A stretch of 64,000 nucleotides of DNA from Flavobacterium pectinovorum (GCF_022802975.1 NZ_JAFEVZ010000012.1:1-64000), one strand, 5' to 3'. Positions 25,788-35,357 are shown, numbered from the stretch's first letter. The notes: generated from the sequence alone by a model not told the origin. Numbers and translations: made by a program.

Positions 25788-28085
25788 CTATTCCTTTATC
25801 TCAAATCCACTCTCTAAACCTGAATCAGAACTTCCTCCAACCTTAAGTTTAAAAGTTCCAGGTTCAACCAAGTAATTTCCGTTATTATCATAAAAACCAA
25901 GTTCAGCATCTGTCAAAGTAAAGTTTACTGTTTTAGTTTCTCCTTTCTTCAAACTTACCAATTCAAAACCTTTCAATTCCTCAACCGGTCTGGCAATGCT
26001 GGCAAAATCATCGTGAATATACAGCTGAACGACTTCCTTTCCGTCATAATTACCTGAATTGGTAACCTCAACACTCACCTGAACCGGTTCTCCTTTTGCG
26101 AAAGCAGTCTTATTTACTTTCAGATTTTTATAATCGAATTTCGTATAACTCAATCCGAAACCAAAAGGAAACTGAGGCGTTTTTTCTACATCGGAAAAAT
26201 GCGACCAGAACACATTTTTATCTACATTTACAGGTCTTCCTGTACTGTAATTGTTGTAATAAATTGGAACCTGCCCTACGTTTCTCGGGAAAGAAATTGG
26301 CAATTTCCCGCTCGGGTTATAATCTCCGTATAAAACCTGTGCTACAGCATTTCCTGTCTGTGTACCTAAATGCCACGCTTCAACAATCGTCGGAATATGT
26401 TCTGCCGCCCACGGAATAGTCAACGGACGTCCATTATTTAAAACCAAAACGATGTTTGGATTCACTTTGTAAATTTCTTCCAGTAATTCCTGCTGCAGCC
26501 CCGGCAAATCGAGGTTTGTTCTGCTGCGTCCTTCACCACTCTGAAAACCATGTTCACCTAAAACCATGATCACAACATCAGCATTTTTAGCTGCAGTTTT
26601 GGCTGCTTCAAATCCACTTTTGTCTGTTGTATTAAAAACCACCTCATCCAGGAAAGTCGCTTTTCCAACAATTAAATCGGCACCTTTTTCAAAAACCAGC
26701 TGATTCTCTTTGTATTGCTGCATTCCTTCTAAAACCGAAACCGCAGTATTATCTTCCGCAGCAATTCTCCAGCTTCCTAACGGGCTGTTTTTATCATTTG
26801 CCAAAGCGCCGATCAAAGCAATTTTTTGTCCGGACTTCTTTAGCGGAAGCAGATTTTTATCATTCTTCAGTAAGACAATTGACTTTTTCGCCATATCCAA
26901 AACACCATCGTTATTCACTTTATTTCCGATAGTTGCTTTTTCACGTTTTTCATCACAATATTTGTATGGATCGTCAAATAATCCCAATTCAAATTTCACG
27001 CGCAAAATCCTTCTCACGGCATCGTCAACCAAAGCTTCTTTTACTTTTCCGTCCTTAACTAATTTTGCCAGTTCATTAACATACAAATGTGATTCCATAT
27101 CCATATCCGATCCCGCTGTAACTGCTTTCAATGTAGCATCCGCTCCGTCTTTGGCATAACCATGCGGAATCATTTCACGAACTGAAGCCCAGTCTGAAAC
27201 CACAAAACCATCAAACTTCCATTTTCCTTTCAAAATATCTCTTTGCAGAAAAACGTTCCCTGTTGCCGGAATTCCGTTTACCAGATTAAACGAGTTCATA
27301 AACGTTCTCACACCCGCTTTTGTCGCCGCTTCAAAAGGAAGCAAAACGGTATTAAACAATTTCGAATTGCTGATATCAACCAAATTATAGTCACGTCCCG
27401 ATTCTACATATCCATACGCCGCAAAGTGTTTGGCACAGGCTGCAATTGTATTTATTTTAGCCAAATCAGCAGTTGTTTCTCCCTGAAATCCTTTTACTCT
27501 GGCAACCGCAATTTTGCTTCCTAAATACGGGTCTTCTCCTGCACCTTCCATCACACGTCCCCAACGGGCATCATTTGTAATATCTACATTCGGGCCAAAC
27601 GTCCAGTTAATCCCCGATGCCGAAGCTTCATCTGCCGCAATGGCTGCCGATTTTTTAATTGCTTCCAAATCCCAGCTGGCCGCTTCAGCCAACGGAATCG
27701 GGCTTAACGTTTTGTAACCGTGAATGACATCAAAACCAATAATCAGCGGAATTCCCAATCGGGTTTCTTCCACAGCAATTTTCTGTACGGCACGAACCTC
27801 CTTCACACCCCGAACTGTAAGCATACTCCCAACCCATCCTTTTCGCAGATGTTCGTATTTCAATTCGGCATTACCACCTTTTGGAGCAGGGCCGGTCACA
27901 TCCCAAAATCCGTTATATTGGTTCATTTGCCCCACTTTTTCTTCCAAAGTCATTAATGGTAAAAGCAGGTCAATTCGTTGTTCGATCGTTTTATTTTTAT
28001 CCAGATGCGGTTTCTTCTGTGCATTCATATTTCCAGCAGTAAACAGGGCAAAAAACCCAATAATTAATGTTTTTTTATTTTTCAT
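25788..28085 (-). CDS. bglX: GH3 beta-glucosidase (BglX-like)
   Basis: 765 residues from the preferred start at 28085 (MKNKKTLIIGFFALFTAG signal peptide); an in-frame ATG at 28100 would add five residues before the leader. The protein has the GH3 N-terminal barrel with nucleophile Asp in FVVSDWASVREM, the alpha/beta C-domain (LGEHGFQSGEGRSRTNLDLP), and a fibronectin-III-like tail (VQVSVEVTNSGNYDGKEVVQLY). It is expected in the periplasm, removing terminal beta-linked glucose (or xylose). Last gene of a leftward unit with two esterases. Gap to the upstream esterase holds a structured repeat. Confidence 0.92.
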   Translation of the reverse strand: MKNKKTLIIGFFALFTAGNMNAQKKPHLDKNKTIEQRIDLLLPLMTLEEKVGQMNQYNGFWDVTGPAPKGGNAELKYEHLRKGWVGSMLTVRGVKEVRAVQKIAVEETRLGIPLIIGFDVIHGYKTLSPIPLAEAASWDLEAIKKSAAIAADEASASGINWTFGPNVDITNDARWGRVMEGAGEDPYLGSKIAVARVKGFQGETTADLAKINTIAACAKHFAAYGYVESGRDYNLVDISNSKLFNTVLLPFEAATKAGVRTFMNSFNLVNGIPATGNVFLQRDILKGKWKFDGFVVSDWASVREMIPHGYAKDGADATLKAVTAGSDMDMESHLYVNELAKLVKDGKVKEALVDDAVRRILRVKFELGLFDDPYKYCDEKREKATIGNKVNNDGVLDMAKKSIVLLKNDKNLLPLKKSGQKIALIGALANDKNSPLGSWRIAAEDNTAVSVLEGMQQYKENQLVFEKGADLIVGKATFLDEVVFNTTDKSGFEAAKTAAKNADVVIMVLGEHGFQSGEGRSRTNLDLPGLQQELLEEIYKVNPNIVLVLNNGRPLTIPWAAEHIPTIVEAWHLGTQTGNAVAQVLYGDYNPSGKLPISFPRNVGQVPIYYNNYSTGRPVNVDKNVFWSHFSDVEKTPQFPFGFGLSYTKFDYKNLKVNKTAFAKGEPVQVSVEVTNSGNYDGKEVVQLYIHDDFASIARPVEELKGFELVSLKKGETKTVNFTLTDAELGFYDNNGNYLVEPGTFKLKVGGSSDSGLESGFEIKE

Positions 28086-28105
28086 GATAGTTAGTTTCAT
28101 ATTTT

Positions 28106-28193
28106 GGGCGTGTCCCTACGGGTCGGGCTATCCGTTTCAAGTCCTCGCCCTTCCTCCGTCAGGCTGTGGGCTTTCCTCTACTATCCCTCACGC
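28106..28193 (-). repeat. Structured repeat, GCGTGA/TCACGC scaffold, copy E
   Basis: On the minus strand it runs GCGTGAGGGATAGTAGAGG ... ACGGATAGCCCGACCC GTA GGGACACGC. The ends pair (GCGTG with CACGC). The block resembles 53994-54133 and shares GGATAGC with the GGGTT-loop copies. It lies just upstream of the GH3 start, in what may be its leader. Confidence 0.65.
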
Positions 28194-28248
28194 AACGGGT
28201 AAACGAGAATTCTTTCGGATTTTTTGATAAACTTTGTATTTCACTTTG

Positions 28249-28276
28249 CGGGACTTCGACTTCGCTCAGTCTGACA
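28249..28276 (-). repeat. REP-like sequence
   Basis: Minus strand TGTCAGACTGAGCGAAGTCG, related to the sequence at 41-67 and to the in-gene copy at 38191-38223. Confidence 0.55.
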
Positions 28277-28337
28277 AAAAAAATGTAAAAATCTAATCTC
28301 TAAAATCTTTACTCTTTATTCTTGCTTCTTTACTCCC

Positions 28338-29714
28338 TCACTCCGAAATAAAACAGGAAGCCGGTAAATTAGCCTTATTAAACAAATCGGACTGAATTGT
28401 ATTCCCCCAGGCAAATCTCACTTTTGCAGGATTTGGTACTTTTTTACTCGTTACAATTACCTGATTATTTTTTATCGAAGCTTCTGCAGGATAAAAATTC
28501 CCATCAGTACCAGACACTTCAAACTGTTTGGTCACTTTGTTTTTAAAATACAATCCGTCAGCATAATCAAAAGAAACAATTGCTTTGTTTTTATCCATTT
28601 TAATGTCTTTAAAAAGCGGCCCGCTTGCCAGATTAGAATTGGTTTTATAAGTATTAACCAATGCTAAATTTGCTAAACGAATCCCAACTGATTTTTTATC
28701 TTTCGGGTGGATATCAATCGTATCTGAAACATCACTGATAACTACCATTCCAGTATTATTGATTTCCTTTAAAAGTTTTCGCTGGGAGTTACGAAGGGTA
28801 ACATTTGAGAAGTTGTTACTGCCTGTTTTAAAAGGAGCGATTTGTACATAATAAAACGGAAAATCGTCCTGCCAGCCTTTTCGCCATGACGTAATCAAGG
28901 CTGATAATGTTTTATCGTAAACTTCTGAACCCACATTGGATTCTCCCTGATACCAAAGCGTCCCTGCAATTTTAAACCCGACAAAAGGGTAAATCATGGC
29001 ATTGTAAGCACGGCCCGGCTGTCTTGGTCCGTATTCCTGTTCGTTTAGTTTTTTTGCATTTTCTAATAAAAGAGCATCGTTCTGAACAACTTCTTCGGGC
29101 ATCCAGATTTCTGCGGGAGTTCCGCCCCAGTTGGAAGAAATTAACCCAATAGGAACATTTTTTAAATCTTCTCTTAAACGTTTGGCAAAAAAGTAACCAA
29201 CCGCACTAAAGTATTTCATGGTTTCCGGAGTCGATTCGACCCAGTTGCCCAATAAATTATTCTGGGGTGTAGTCGCAGTTAATTTTGGAACAGTAAAAAA
29301 ACGGATATTAGGATTAGCGGCATTTTTAGCTTCTTCCTCCCCATTATCGATTCCCCAGCTTACAGACATTTCCATATTCGACTGACCCGAACAAACCCAG
29401 ACTTCTCCAATTAAAATATTCTTCAATACAACTTCATTATAACCTTTTATCGAAATCGTATAAGGTCCTCCAGCTTCAGGCGTTTTGATTTTCAGTTCCC
29501 ATTGCGCCTGGTTGTTTGTCGTAACTTTATATTCCTGATTGTTCCAGCTGGAAACGAGTTTGATTTCCTCTTTTGGATTTCCCCAGCCCCAAATTTTTAC
29601 TTCGGAGTTGCGCTGCAATACCATATTATCGCCAAAAATATTCGGAAGGGAAACGTTTGCCATCATAATGCCGGAAATCAGTAAGAAAACAAACTTAAAT
29701 ATATTATTTTTCAT
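28338..29714 (-). CDS. Sialate O-acetylesterase-type (SASA) carbohydrate esterase
   Basis: 458-residue secreted SGNH-fold esterase with a signal peptide ending near MMANVSLP. Family marks: block I VCSGQSNMEMSVSW near 107-120, SSNWGGTPAEIW near 195, LWYQGESNVG near 258, and the Asp/His pair in SDTIDIHPKDK near 330. Relatives remove acetyl groups from sialic acid or from hemicellulose. Next to a CE2 esterase and GH3 and not far from a mannan locus, deacetylation of acetylated glucomannan or xylan fragments is the likelier role. It overlaps the upstream CE2 gene by 11 nt. Confidence 0.88.
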   Translation of the reverse strand: MKNNIFKFVFLLISGIMMANVSLPNIFGDNMVLQRNSEVKIWGWGNPKEEIKLVSSWNNQEYKVTTNNQAQWELKIKTPEAGGPYTISIKGYNEVVLKNILIGEVWVCSGQSNMEMSVSWGIDNGEEEAKNAANPNIRFFTVPKLTATTPQNNLLGNWVESTPETMKYFSAVGYFFAKRLREDLKNVPIGLISSNWGGTPAEIWMPEEVVQNDALLLENAKKLNEQEYGPRQPGRAYNAMIYPFVGFKIAGTLWYQGESNVGSEVYDKTLSALITSWRKGWQDDFPFYYVQIAPFKTGSNNFSNVTLRNSQRKLLKEINNTGMVVISDVSDTIDIHPKDKKSVGIRLANLALVNTYKTNSNLASGPLFKDIKMDKNKAIVSFDYADGLYFKNKVTKQFEVSGTDGNFYPAEASIKNNQVIVTSKKVPNPAKVRFAWGNTIQSDLFNKANLPASCFISE

Positions 29715-30804
29715 TTAGCAGTTTTTTTAAAAATGGTCCATATTCAGCAGCCATGATTTTATGCTCTTCAATATTTGGATGACCGGAACAGCCACTTGGT
29801 GCCATAGGTTTAAATTTGAAAATCAAAATTGGTTTGTGTGATTTATCTGCATCAAATTCGGCTTTTATTTTCTTCAGGCAATTTTCAAAAATTAGGGCTT
29901 TTTCTCCATTTACCATTGGGCTGTTTGTCAAAACCAATTGTGCCTTTGGGTTGTGTTTATACAACATCTTTATAAAACTGATGTAATTCGAAACATATTT
30001 TTCTGGACTAAAAGGCAAACGTTCTTTTGTCCCGTCACCATTAGAAAAATCATTGGTTCCTAAGGCAATGCTGATAATTTCAGGCTGAAAAGCAAAATCG
30101 TATTTAGGTTTTGAAGTGTCTTTTGTCAAATACAAATTTTCATAAACAGCAGGCATAATTGGTGCATCAGAACCTTCTTCATTCCAGTTACGGTAAATCC
30201 CGATTCCGGAAACTGAACTTAATAAATAATTCACATCAATAGTTCTGGAAAGAATTGGCCCGTAAGCAAAATAACCGTTATGATGATCAAAATATTCGCC
30301 TTCATCACACGGAATTGTAGATGGATCATTGGCTGCCCCACAGGTAATCGAATCGCCTATAAATTCGATTTTCTTTTTCTTTTTCTTTTTCGCTGTAATC
30401 GTAGTCAATTTAGCGGTAGTTCCCAGAAAAAGTACGTTACCCATTGTCGCTTCTGTGGCTTTGTAAACCTTTAGATTATGTACTTTTTTATTCGAAGTAA
30501 CCTTTACCGGAAAAGATTGCGGAGCGCCTTTTTGAACGGTGTATTTCCCAAGGTATTTCCCGTCAAGTTCCAGAACAATATAATTTTGATGTTCCCAGGA
30601 ATCAATACTTTGCAAGGAAACCGCACATTCATTTCCTGTAAAATTAAATGATACCGAAGAAGCCGTTCCAATTAAAACAACTTTATTGTCCTGCAACACG
30701 TCAACCCTTCCCTCATATACAAAAGTTCCTGCCTTATCTTGTGAAATCGAGACAACCGAAATCAATAAAAACAAAATTAAAAGTGGTATTTTTTTGATAA
30801 ACAT
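29704..30804 (-). CDS. CE2-type acetyl esterase (SGNH hydrolase)
   Basis: 366-residue secreted esterase. A signal peptide (to about residue 21) is followed by the CE2 N-terminal jelly roll (~25-135) and an SGNH domain with block I IEFIGDSITCGA, block III ALGTNDFSNG and the catalytic Asp/His region CSGHPNIEEH near 345. CE2 enzymes deacetylate xylan, glucomannan and some also bind beta-glucan. The domains are joined by a run of seven lysines (KKKKKKK), encoded by AAA/AAG repeats at about 30368-30392. First gene of the CE2-SASA-GH3 unit. Confidence 0.88.
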   Translation of the reverse strand: MFIKKIPLLILFLLISVVSISQDKAGTFVYEGRVDVLQDNKVVLIGTASSVSFNFTGNECAVSLQSIDSWEHQNYIVLELDGKYLGKYTVQKGAPQSFPVKVTSNKKVHNLKVYKATEATMGNVLFLGTTAKLTTITAKKKKKKKIEFIGDSITCGAANDPSTIPCDEGEYFDHHNGYFAYGPILSRTIDVNYLLSSVSGIGIYRNWNEEGSDAPIMPAVYENLYLTKDTSKPKYDFAFQPEIISIALGTNDFSNGDGTKERLPFSPEKYVSNYISFIKMLYKHNPKAQLVLTNSPMVNGEKALIFENCLKKIKAEFDADKSHKPILIFKFKPMAPSGCSGHPNIEEHKIMAAEYGPFLKKLLNEK

Positions 30805-30835
30805 AATTTATTCGTTAAAATATAAATATATTTCA

Positions 30836-30843
30836 CAAATATA
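30836..30843 (-). promoter_or_regulatory. Putative -7 box (TATATTTG) of the esterase/GH3 unit
   Basis: Minus-strand TATATTTG, 31 nt upstream of the CE2 start; fits TANNTTTG. Confidence 0.5.
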
Positions 30844-30989
30844 TCCGAATTACAGTTTACAGAAAGATACTAAAATGTCAAAAAGCAATAAAAAAACACC
30901 AAAAGACATTTCTCTAATTCTGCTCTTTTTTGATATTCTAAGCAAACGCCTTACTTTTATAAACTAATATTTTTTACGCGCCTCTCTAA

Positions 30990-31508
30990 ATGAAAAATAC
31001 TGTTCCTGTCCTGCTTCTTCTGCTTACTGTTTTATTTTCTTCTTTCACTTTTAACAACAACAACAAAACACAATCTGATTCGGTAAAAAAAATTCAGACC
31101 ACAACAATTGAGCGGGATTCTATTATTTTGTACGCAAAACAATATTTGGGCACACCGTATTTGTATGCGGGCAGCAATCCTAATAAAGGATTTGACTGTT
31201 CGGGGTTTGTGCATTTTGTTTTCAAAAATTTTGGTCTAACCTTACCAAGAAGTTCAGGTGGTTATAAAAATTCAGGTAAGGCTTTGAAAGCTGAGGAATT
31301 TAAAGTGGGAGATGTCTTGGTGTTTTATGGTAACAAAGACAGAAATATTATAGGGCATGTTGGCATCATCTGCAAAGCTAACGGAATGCAGTCTAAATTT
31401 ATACATGCCTCCTCCGGAAAAGCTCAAAAAGTTACGATCACGGGACTTGATGAGGAGCATTATACCAAACGATTTTATAAATGTGTTGATGTTTTGTCTC
31501 TTAAATAA
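30990..31508 (+). CDS. NlpC/P60 (C40) cell-wall peptidase
   Basis: 172-residue secreted protein. It has a signal peptide (to about residue 22), a short Asn/Lys-rich linker and a single NlpC/P60 domain with catalytic Cys70 in GFDCSGFVHFVF and His123 in IGHVGIICK. It is expected to cut the peptide stems of peptidoglycan between D-Glu and the diamino acid. No SH3 or LysM wall-binding domain is present. It stands alone. A long perfect inverted repeat follows its stop. Confidence 0.9.
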   Translation: MKNTVPVLLLLLTVLFSSFTFNNNNKTQSDSVKKIQTTTIERDSIILYAKQYLGTPYLYAGSNPNKGFDCSGFVHFVFKNFGLTLPRSSGGYKNSGKALKAEEFKVGDVLVFYGNKDRNIIGHVGIICKANGMQSKFIHASSGKAQKVTITGLDEEHYTKRFYKCVDVLSLK

Positions 31509-31561
31509 AAAACTGATTCTTCGCTTAAATTAGTGGAATTCCGTAATAAAGAGGTTGCTCT

Positions 31562-31671
31562 TTTTGTCATTTCGACCGGAGGGAGAAATCACACTCGTAT
31601 ATCGATAAAGATTGGAGACATACTTTACGGAGTTTCTTGTGTGATTTCTCCCTCCGGTCGAAATGACAAAA
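31562..31671. repeat. 33-bp perfect inverted repeat
   Basis: Arms 31562-31594 and 31639-31671 (TTTTGTCATTTCGACCGGAG... and exact complement), spacer 44 nt. It lies between convergent genes and could form a hairpin in both messages. The GTCATT start resembles the repeat at 20247-20339. Confidence 0.9.
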
Positions 31672-31806
31672 CAACTAAATAAATTAATGAGAATCATTTA
31701 TTCAATTCCTATAATTTAGGCGAAGAACCAAAAAAGCTTAATATTGAATAAGTTTATTAATTGTGGTATTTACTCAAAAGCACCACAAATTGTAATTTAT
31801 AAAAGT

Positions 31807-33384
31807 TTATTCTTCCGTCAATAATTTTATCAGGCTTTCGTCTCTCTGGTAAATATCTTTATAGAAATTCAGTTGTCCTTCGCGGTCTACCCAGGCAGTA
31901 AAATAACCAATATAAACCGGAACTTTTTTCTTTAAGGTGTACCAGCTTTCTTTTCCGGCATGCATGGCTTTGTTAATTTTTTCCGGAGTCCATTTCGGAT
32001 CTACTTTCAATAATTCGATCGCCAGTTCACGTGGTTTTGCTACACGTACACAGCCGTGGCTAAAAGCCCTGCTTTCTCTTTCGAACAAACTTTTTGCAGG
32101 TGTATCATGCAGATAGATATTACTGGAATTTGGGAACAAAAACTTAACCAGTCCAAGAGAGTTGTTTTTTCCCGGAAGCTGTCTGACCGCTCCATTATTC
32201 CATTCCAGGTTTTTCTTTGCCAGGTAGTTTTTGTCTTTTGCCATTCCGGGCTTAATTTCACTTTTGATAATACTTGGTGGAACATTCCAATACGGACTAA
32301 AAACAATATTATTCATCATGCCGCTAAAAACAACCGTTTTGGTCATGGCTTTACCCACAACAACCGGTGATGTAAAAGCAATTTTACCCTCTTCAATTAC
32401 GTAAAGTTTAAACTCCGGAATATTAACTTCGATGTATTTTTTGCCTTTTTCCAATTCAGGATCAATCCAGCGGCAACGCTCCATATTCGCAATAATCGTT
32501 TTGATTCGGTCTGAAACCGGAATATTCAAATCATTAATATGTTCTGATAAAATAGTATTCTTTGGTGCATAACCATGACGCAATTCGTAATTTTTGACTG
32601 CCTTCATCAAAACTGTATCACAAACAGCACTTTTATTATCTTCTTTAATATCATCGGTTACAAAAAGCCTTTCTCTGATTTGCGCAATTATTACTGAAGA
32701 ATCTCCTAATTTCAGGCCTTTATAATCTTCCCCTGCTTCAATTGTTTTCCATCCACCCTTTTTTTCAATCTCTCTATATTGATGAAGTGCATCACGAAGT
32801 TTGTAATACTGGCTGAACATTTTACTCTTCTTATCATCACTTATAGTTGCTTTTTCAAAAATAGAATCGGTCAAAACCTGATAATTGAGTTTTTTTCGCG
32901 GAAGCAGCCATTCTAATGAAATCGATGTTTTTTCATCAAAACCTCTGTAAACTTTTTCAGCATAATAGAAATACAAATTGGTAATCATTAAATCGGTATT
33001 CACTTTTGAAAGTTTGTTTACCGAATTGTTTTCAAAAATCGAATTGATTTCTTTGTACGGAAAATTGGCTTTCAAACCTTCGTTCTCTAATCCTTTATAT
33101 TTATTATACAAAGTATTTCCGAACTCCACAACTCCTTTATTATCAAGCCATAATTGTGTAGATTTCTTTTTGCTGTATAAAGAAAAAACCTCATCCTGAA
33201 AACTTTTCAGTTTTGGATAAGCCTCATAAAATCCGGCAATCGCCAGACTGTCTATTGAAAGTTTAAGCTCCGGTATTACAACCTTCTTTTCCTTTTGGAT
33301 TTCTTCTTTTTTATCTCCTTTTGAGTTACATGAAACCACAATAGAAAGAAGCATAATAACAGCAAAGCGGTACCAAATTTTCAT
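31807..33384 (-). CDS. L,D-transpeptidase (YcbB-like) lipoprotein
   Basis: 525 residues with a lipobox (LLSIVVSCNSKGDKK, Cys19). The N-terminal ~290 residues form the helical scaffold seen in YcbB/LdtD relatives, including a peptidoglycan-binding-like stretch (YKGLKLGDSSVIIAQIRERL). The YkuD catalytic domain follows (~300-480), with the active-site SRAFSHGCVRVAKP. Family members make 3-3 crosslinks in peptidoglycan or attach proteins to it. It is monocistronic as far as can be seen. Confidence 0.9.
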   Translation of the reverse strand: MKIWYRFAVIMLLSIVVSCNSKGDKKEEIQKEKKVVIPELKLSIDSLAIAGFYEAYPKLKSFQDEVFSLYSKKKSTQLWLDNKGVVEFGNTLYNKYKGLENEGLKANFPYKEINSIFENNSVNKLSKVNTDLMITNLYFYYAEKVYRGFDEKTSISLEWLLPRKKLNYQVLTDSIFEKATISDDKKSKMFSQYYKLRDALHQYREIEKKGGWKTIEAGEDYKGLKLGDSSVIIAQIRERLFVTDDIKEDNKSAVCDTVLMKAVKNYELRHGYAPKNTILSEHINDLNIPVSDRIKTIIANMERCRWIDPELEKGKKYIEVNIPEFKLYVIEEGKIAFTSPVVVGKAMTKTVVFSGMMNNIVFSPYWNVPPSIIKSEIKPGMAKDKNYLAKKNLEWNNGAVRQLPGKNNSLGLVKFLFPNSSNIYLHDTPAKSLFERESRAFSHGCVRVAKPRELAIELLKVDPKWTPEKINKAMHAGKESWYTLKKKVPVYIGYFTAWVDREGQLNFYKDIYQRDESLIKLLTEE

Positions 33385-33457
33385 AATGATTTTTTTAATA
33401 AAAATAGAAAAGTTTTAGTAAAAACAAATTCATTCTAAAAATAATATTTTGGCAAAA

Positions 33458-33490
33458 AAAACTCCGGACACATGATATGTCCGGAGTTTT
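33458..33490 (-). terminator. Terminator after the DUF1573 gene
   Basis: A 13-bp perfect stem (33458-33470 with 33478-33490, loop CATGATA) with an A-run at 33454-33460 giving the minus-strand T-tract. It follows the leftward gene by about 25 nt. Confidence 0.85.
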
Positions 33491-33515
33491 CCCCCTTTAT
33501 ATAATCAACTTTATT

Positions 33516-33929
33516 TTAGATAACTGTTCCTTTCAAAGTAAGGATTTTAGGAGTTGTTTCTCCACTCGTTGTAACGGTAACTGTTTTGGTAAAAGCCCCT
33601 TTGTTTGCTGCATTATACGTTGCCGTAACTTTTGCAGATTTCCCTGGAAGAATTGGTTCTTTGGTATAATCTGTTGCAGTACACCCGCATGAACCTTGTA
33701 CATTTGTAATTACTACAGCCGTTTTTCCGGTATTTTTAAATTCAAAAACAATAGCTTTTGGTGTTCCCTGAGGAATCTGACCAACATCAACACTTTCTGT
33801 TTTCCAAACAATAGTTCCGTCCGGTGCTGTTATTGCTGATTTTGAAATCAATGCTTTTACAGGCACAATTGCTGAGAATGACATTAATCCTAAAGCTAAG
33901 ATTATCATCAAAATTCTAATAATTTTCAT
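33516..33929 (-). CDS. DUF1573 exported protein
   Basis: 137 residues from the start at 33929, where a signal peptide begins (MKIIRILMIILALGLMSFS). An upstream ATG at 34016 would add 29 residues before it and lies beyond the promoter box at 33972-33979, so is unlikely. The mature part is a DUF1573/ASH-like Ig domain (FEFKNTGKTAVVITNVQGSC GC, then VTATYNAANKGAFTKTVTV). A CxC pair sits in the middle. The family is abundant in Bacteroidota; no biochemical function is established. Confidence 0.88.
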   Translation of the reverse strand: MKIIRILMIILALGLMSFSAIVPVKALISKSAITAPDGTIVWKTESVDVGQIPQGTPKAIVFEFKNTGKTAVVITNVQGSCGCTATDYTKEPILPGKSAKVTATYNAANKGAFTKTVTVTTSGETTPKILTLKGTVI

Positions 33930-33971
33930 AATCTGTTTATTTAAATTGGTGAATGGTTTAATTTTGTATTT

Positions 33972-33979
33972 CAAAAGTA
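33972..33979 (-). promoter_or_regulatory. Putative -7 box (TACTTTTG) for the DUF1573 gene
   Basis: Minus-strand TACTTTTG, 42 nt upstream of the start at 33929. It helps to choose that start. Confidence 0.45.
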
Positions 33980-34094
33980 CTTTACAAAAAAACAATTTGC
34001 TGTTAACCGGTTTCAAATGTTTGTTAATGACCTGTTAACTGAGCTATTTAATTTAAAATTTGATTAATATTACACTTTCTAAAAGCTGATTTCC

Positions 34095-35357
34095 TTGAAA
34101 ATAAACAGACTCAACAGCATCATAATCTTAGGATTAATAGCCATAATTGGTATATTAATCGCCCAGTTGCTGTGGACAAAAGAAGCATTTACATTAGAAC
34201 AAAAAAAGCTAAGCCAGAAAACACATATTGCCCTGCTTGAAGTTGCAAAAAAATTGTATGAAGGCACCAATCACGAATTGCCGGCACAAAATCCGGTACA
34301 AAAAATTGCCAATGATTATTACATCGTAAATATTGACAACGATTTTGAACCTGATATTCTGGAGTTTTATCTGAAAACTGAGTTTAAAAAAATGAATATC
34401 ACGACAGATTTTGAATACGCTATGTACAATTGTCAAAGCGACGAAATGGTGTATGGAAATTATATTTCCTTATCGGATAAAGGAAAAGCAAAACAATCTG
34501 TACATTTTCCGAAGCATAAAAATCTGATTTATTATTTTGCCGTTCGTTTTCCACATGAAACCACTTATTTATTCAGTTCTATGCGCTTTTGGTTTGTACT
34601 GTCTATCGTTTTAATTTTTATTTTACTGATTTATGTCTATTCGATTTTGACACTTTTACAGCAAAAAAAATATTCTGAGTTACAGCGTGATTTCATCAAT
34701 AATATGACGCATGAATTTAAAACGCCTTTGTCTTCTATTTTAATTGCTTCAAAATATTTAGCGGAGCAAAACCCTATCAAAGAGGATAAAAAACTTCATA
34801 CCTACACCAACATTATTATCAATCAGGGACAAAAATTAAATCATCATATTGAGAAAATTCTAAATATTGCCAAATCTGATTACACCACTTTAGAATTAAA
34901 AAAAGAATCATTTTTAATTATTCCCGTTATTGAAGAAACAATTGAAAACATTGCATTGAAATATCCTGAAGCCAGCATCAAAATAGATTCTCTTTCAAAA
35001 GATTACCTGCTTGAAACAGATGTTTTTCATTTTGCTAACCTGATTTATAATTTACTGGATAATGCTGTAAAATACTGCGATACAAAACCCGAAATCACTA
35101 TCAGAATAACTACCGAAAATGCTGTTTTAAAATTAGAATTTATTGATAACGGAATTGGAATTGCTTCAAAAAACTTATCTTTCATTTTTGATAAATTTTA
35201 CCGTATTCAGAACGAAAAAAGCAATGAAGTCAATGGTTTTGGATTGGGACTTTACTACGTAAAAAAGATTTGCAACTTACAAAACTGGAAAATTTCAGCT
35301 GTAAACAACTTAACAAAAGGCATTACCATAACATTATCTATTCCTTATAAAAAATGA
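34095..35357 (+). CDS. Sensor histidine kinase
   Basis: 420-residue membrane kinase. TM1 at ~8-27, an extracytoplasmic domain of ~135 residues, TM2 at ~163-186, no evident HAMP domain, then the DHp helix with His206 (INNMTHEFKTPLSS) and an HATPase domain with N (LLDNAVKYC), G1 (FIDNGIGI), F (FDKFYRI) and G2 (GFGLGLYYVKKI) boxes. The start is TTG; an in-frame stop lies five codons upstream and no ATG is close. Its stop overlaps the response-regulator start by 4 nt (ATGA), so the pair is translationally coupled. The signal is unknown. Confidence 0.92.
   Translation: MKINRLNSIIILGLIAIIGILIAQLLWTKEAFTLEQKKLSQKTHIALLEVAKKLYEGTNHELPAQNPVQKIANDYYIVNIDNDFEPDILEFYLKTEFKKMNITTDFEYAMYNCQSDEMVYGNYISLSDKGKAKQSVHFPKHKNLIYYFAVRFPHETTYLFSSMRFWFVLSIVLIFILLIYVYSILTLLQQKKYSELQRDFINNMTHEFKTPLSSILIASKYLAEQNPIKEDKKLHTYTNIIINQGQKLNHHIEKILNIAKSDYTTLELKKESFLIIPVIEETIENIALKYPEASIKIDSLSKDYLLETDVFHFANLIYNLLDNAVKYCDTKPEITIRITTENAVLKLEFIDNGIGIASKNLSFIFDKFYRIQNEKSNEVNGFGLGLYYVKKICNLQNWKISAVNNLTKGITITLSIPYKK

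Noticed and set aside
26710..27159. 149-codon open frame on the plus strand
   Set aside because: Antisense to the GH3 catalytic domain; long only because stops are rare opposite that gene.
27724..28227. 167-codon open frame on the plus strand
   Set aside because: It lies wholly opposite the GH3 gene and a repeat, has no family resemblance, and its composition follows from the complementary coding strand.
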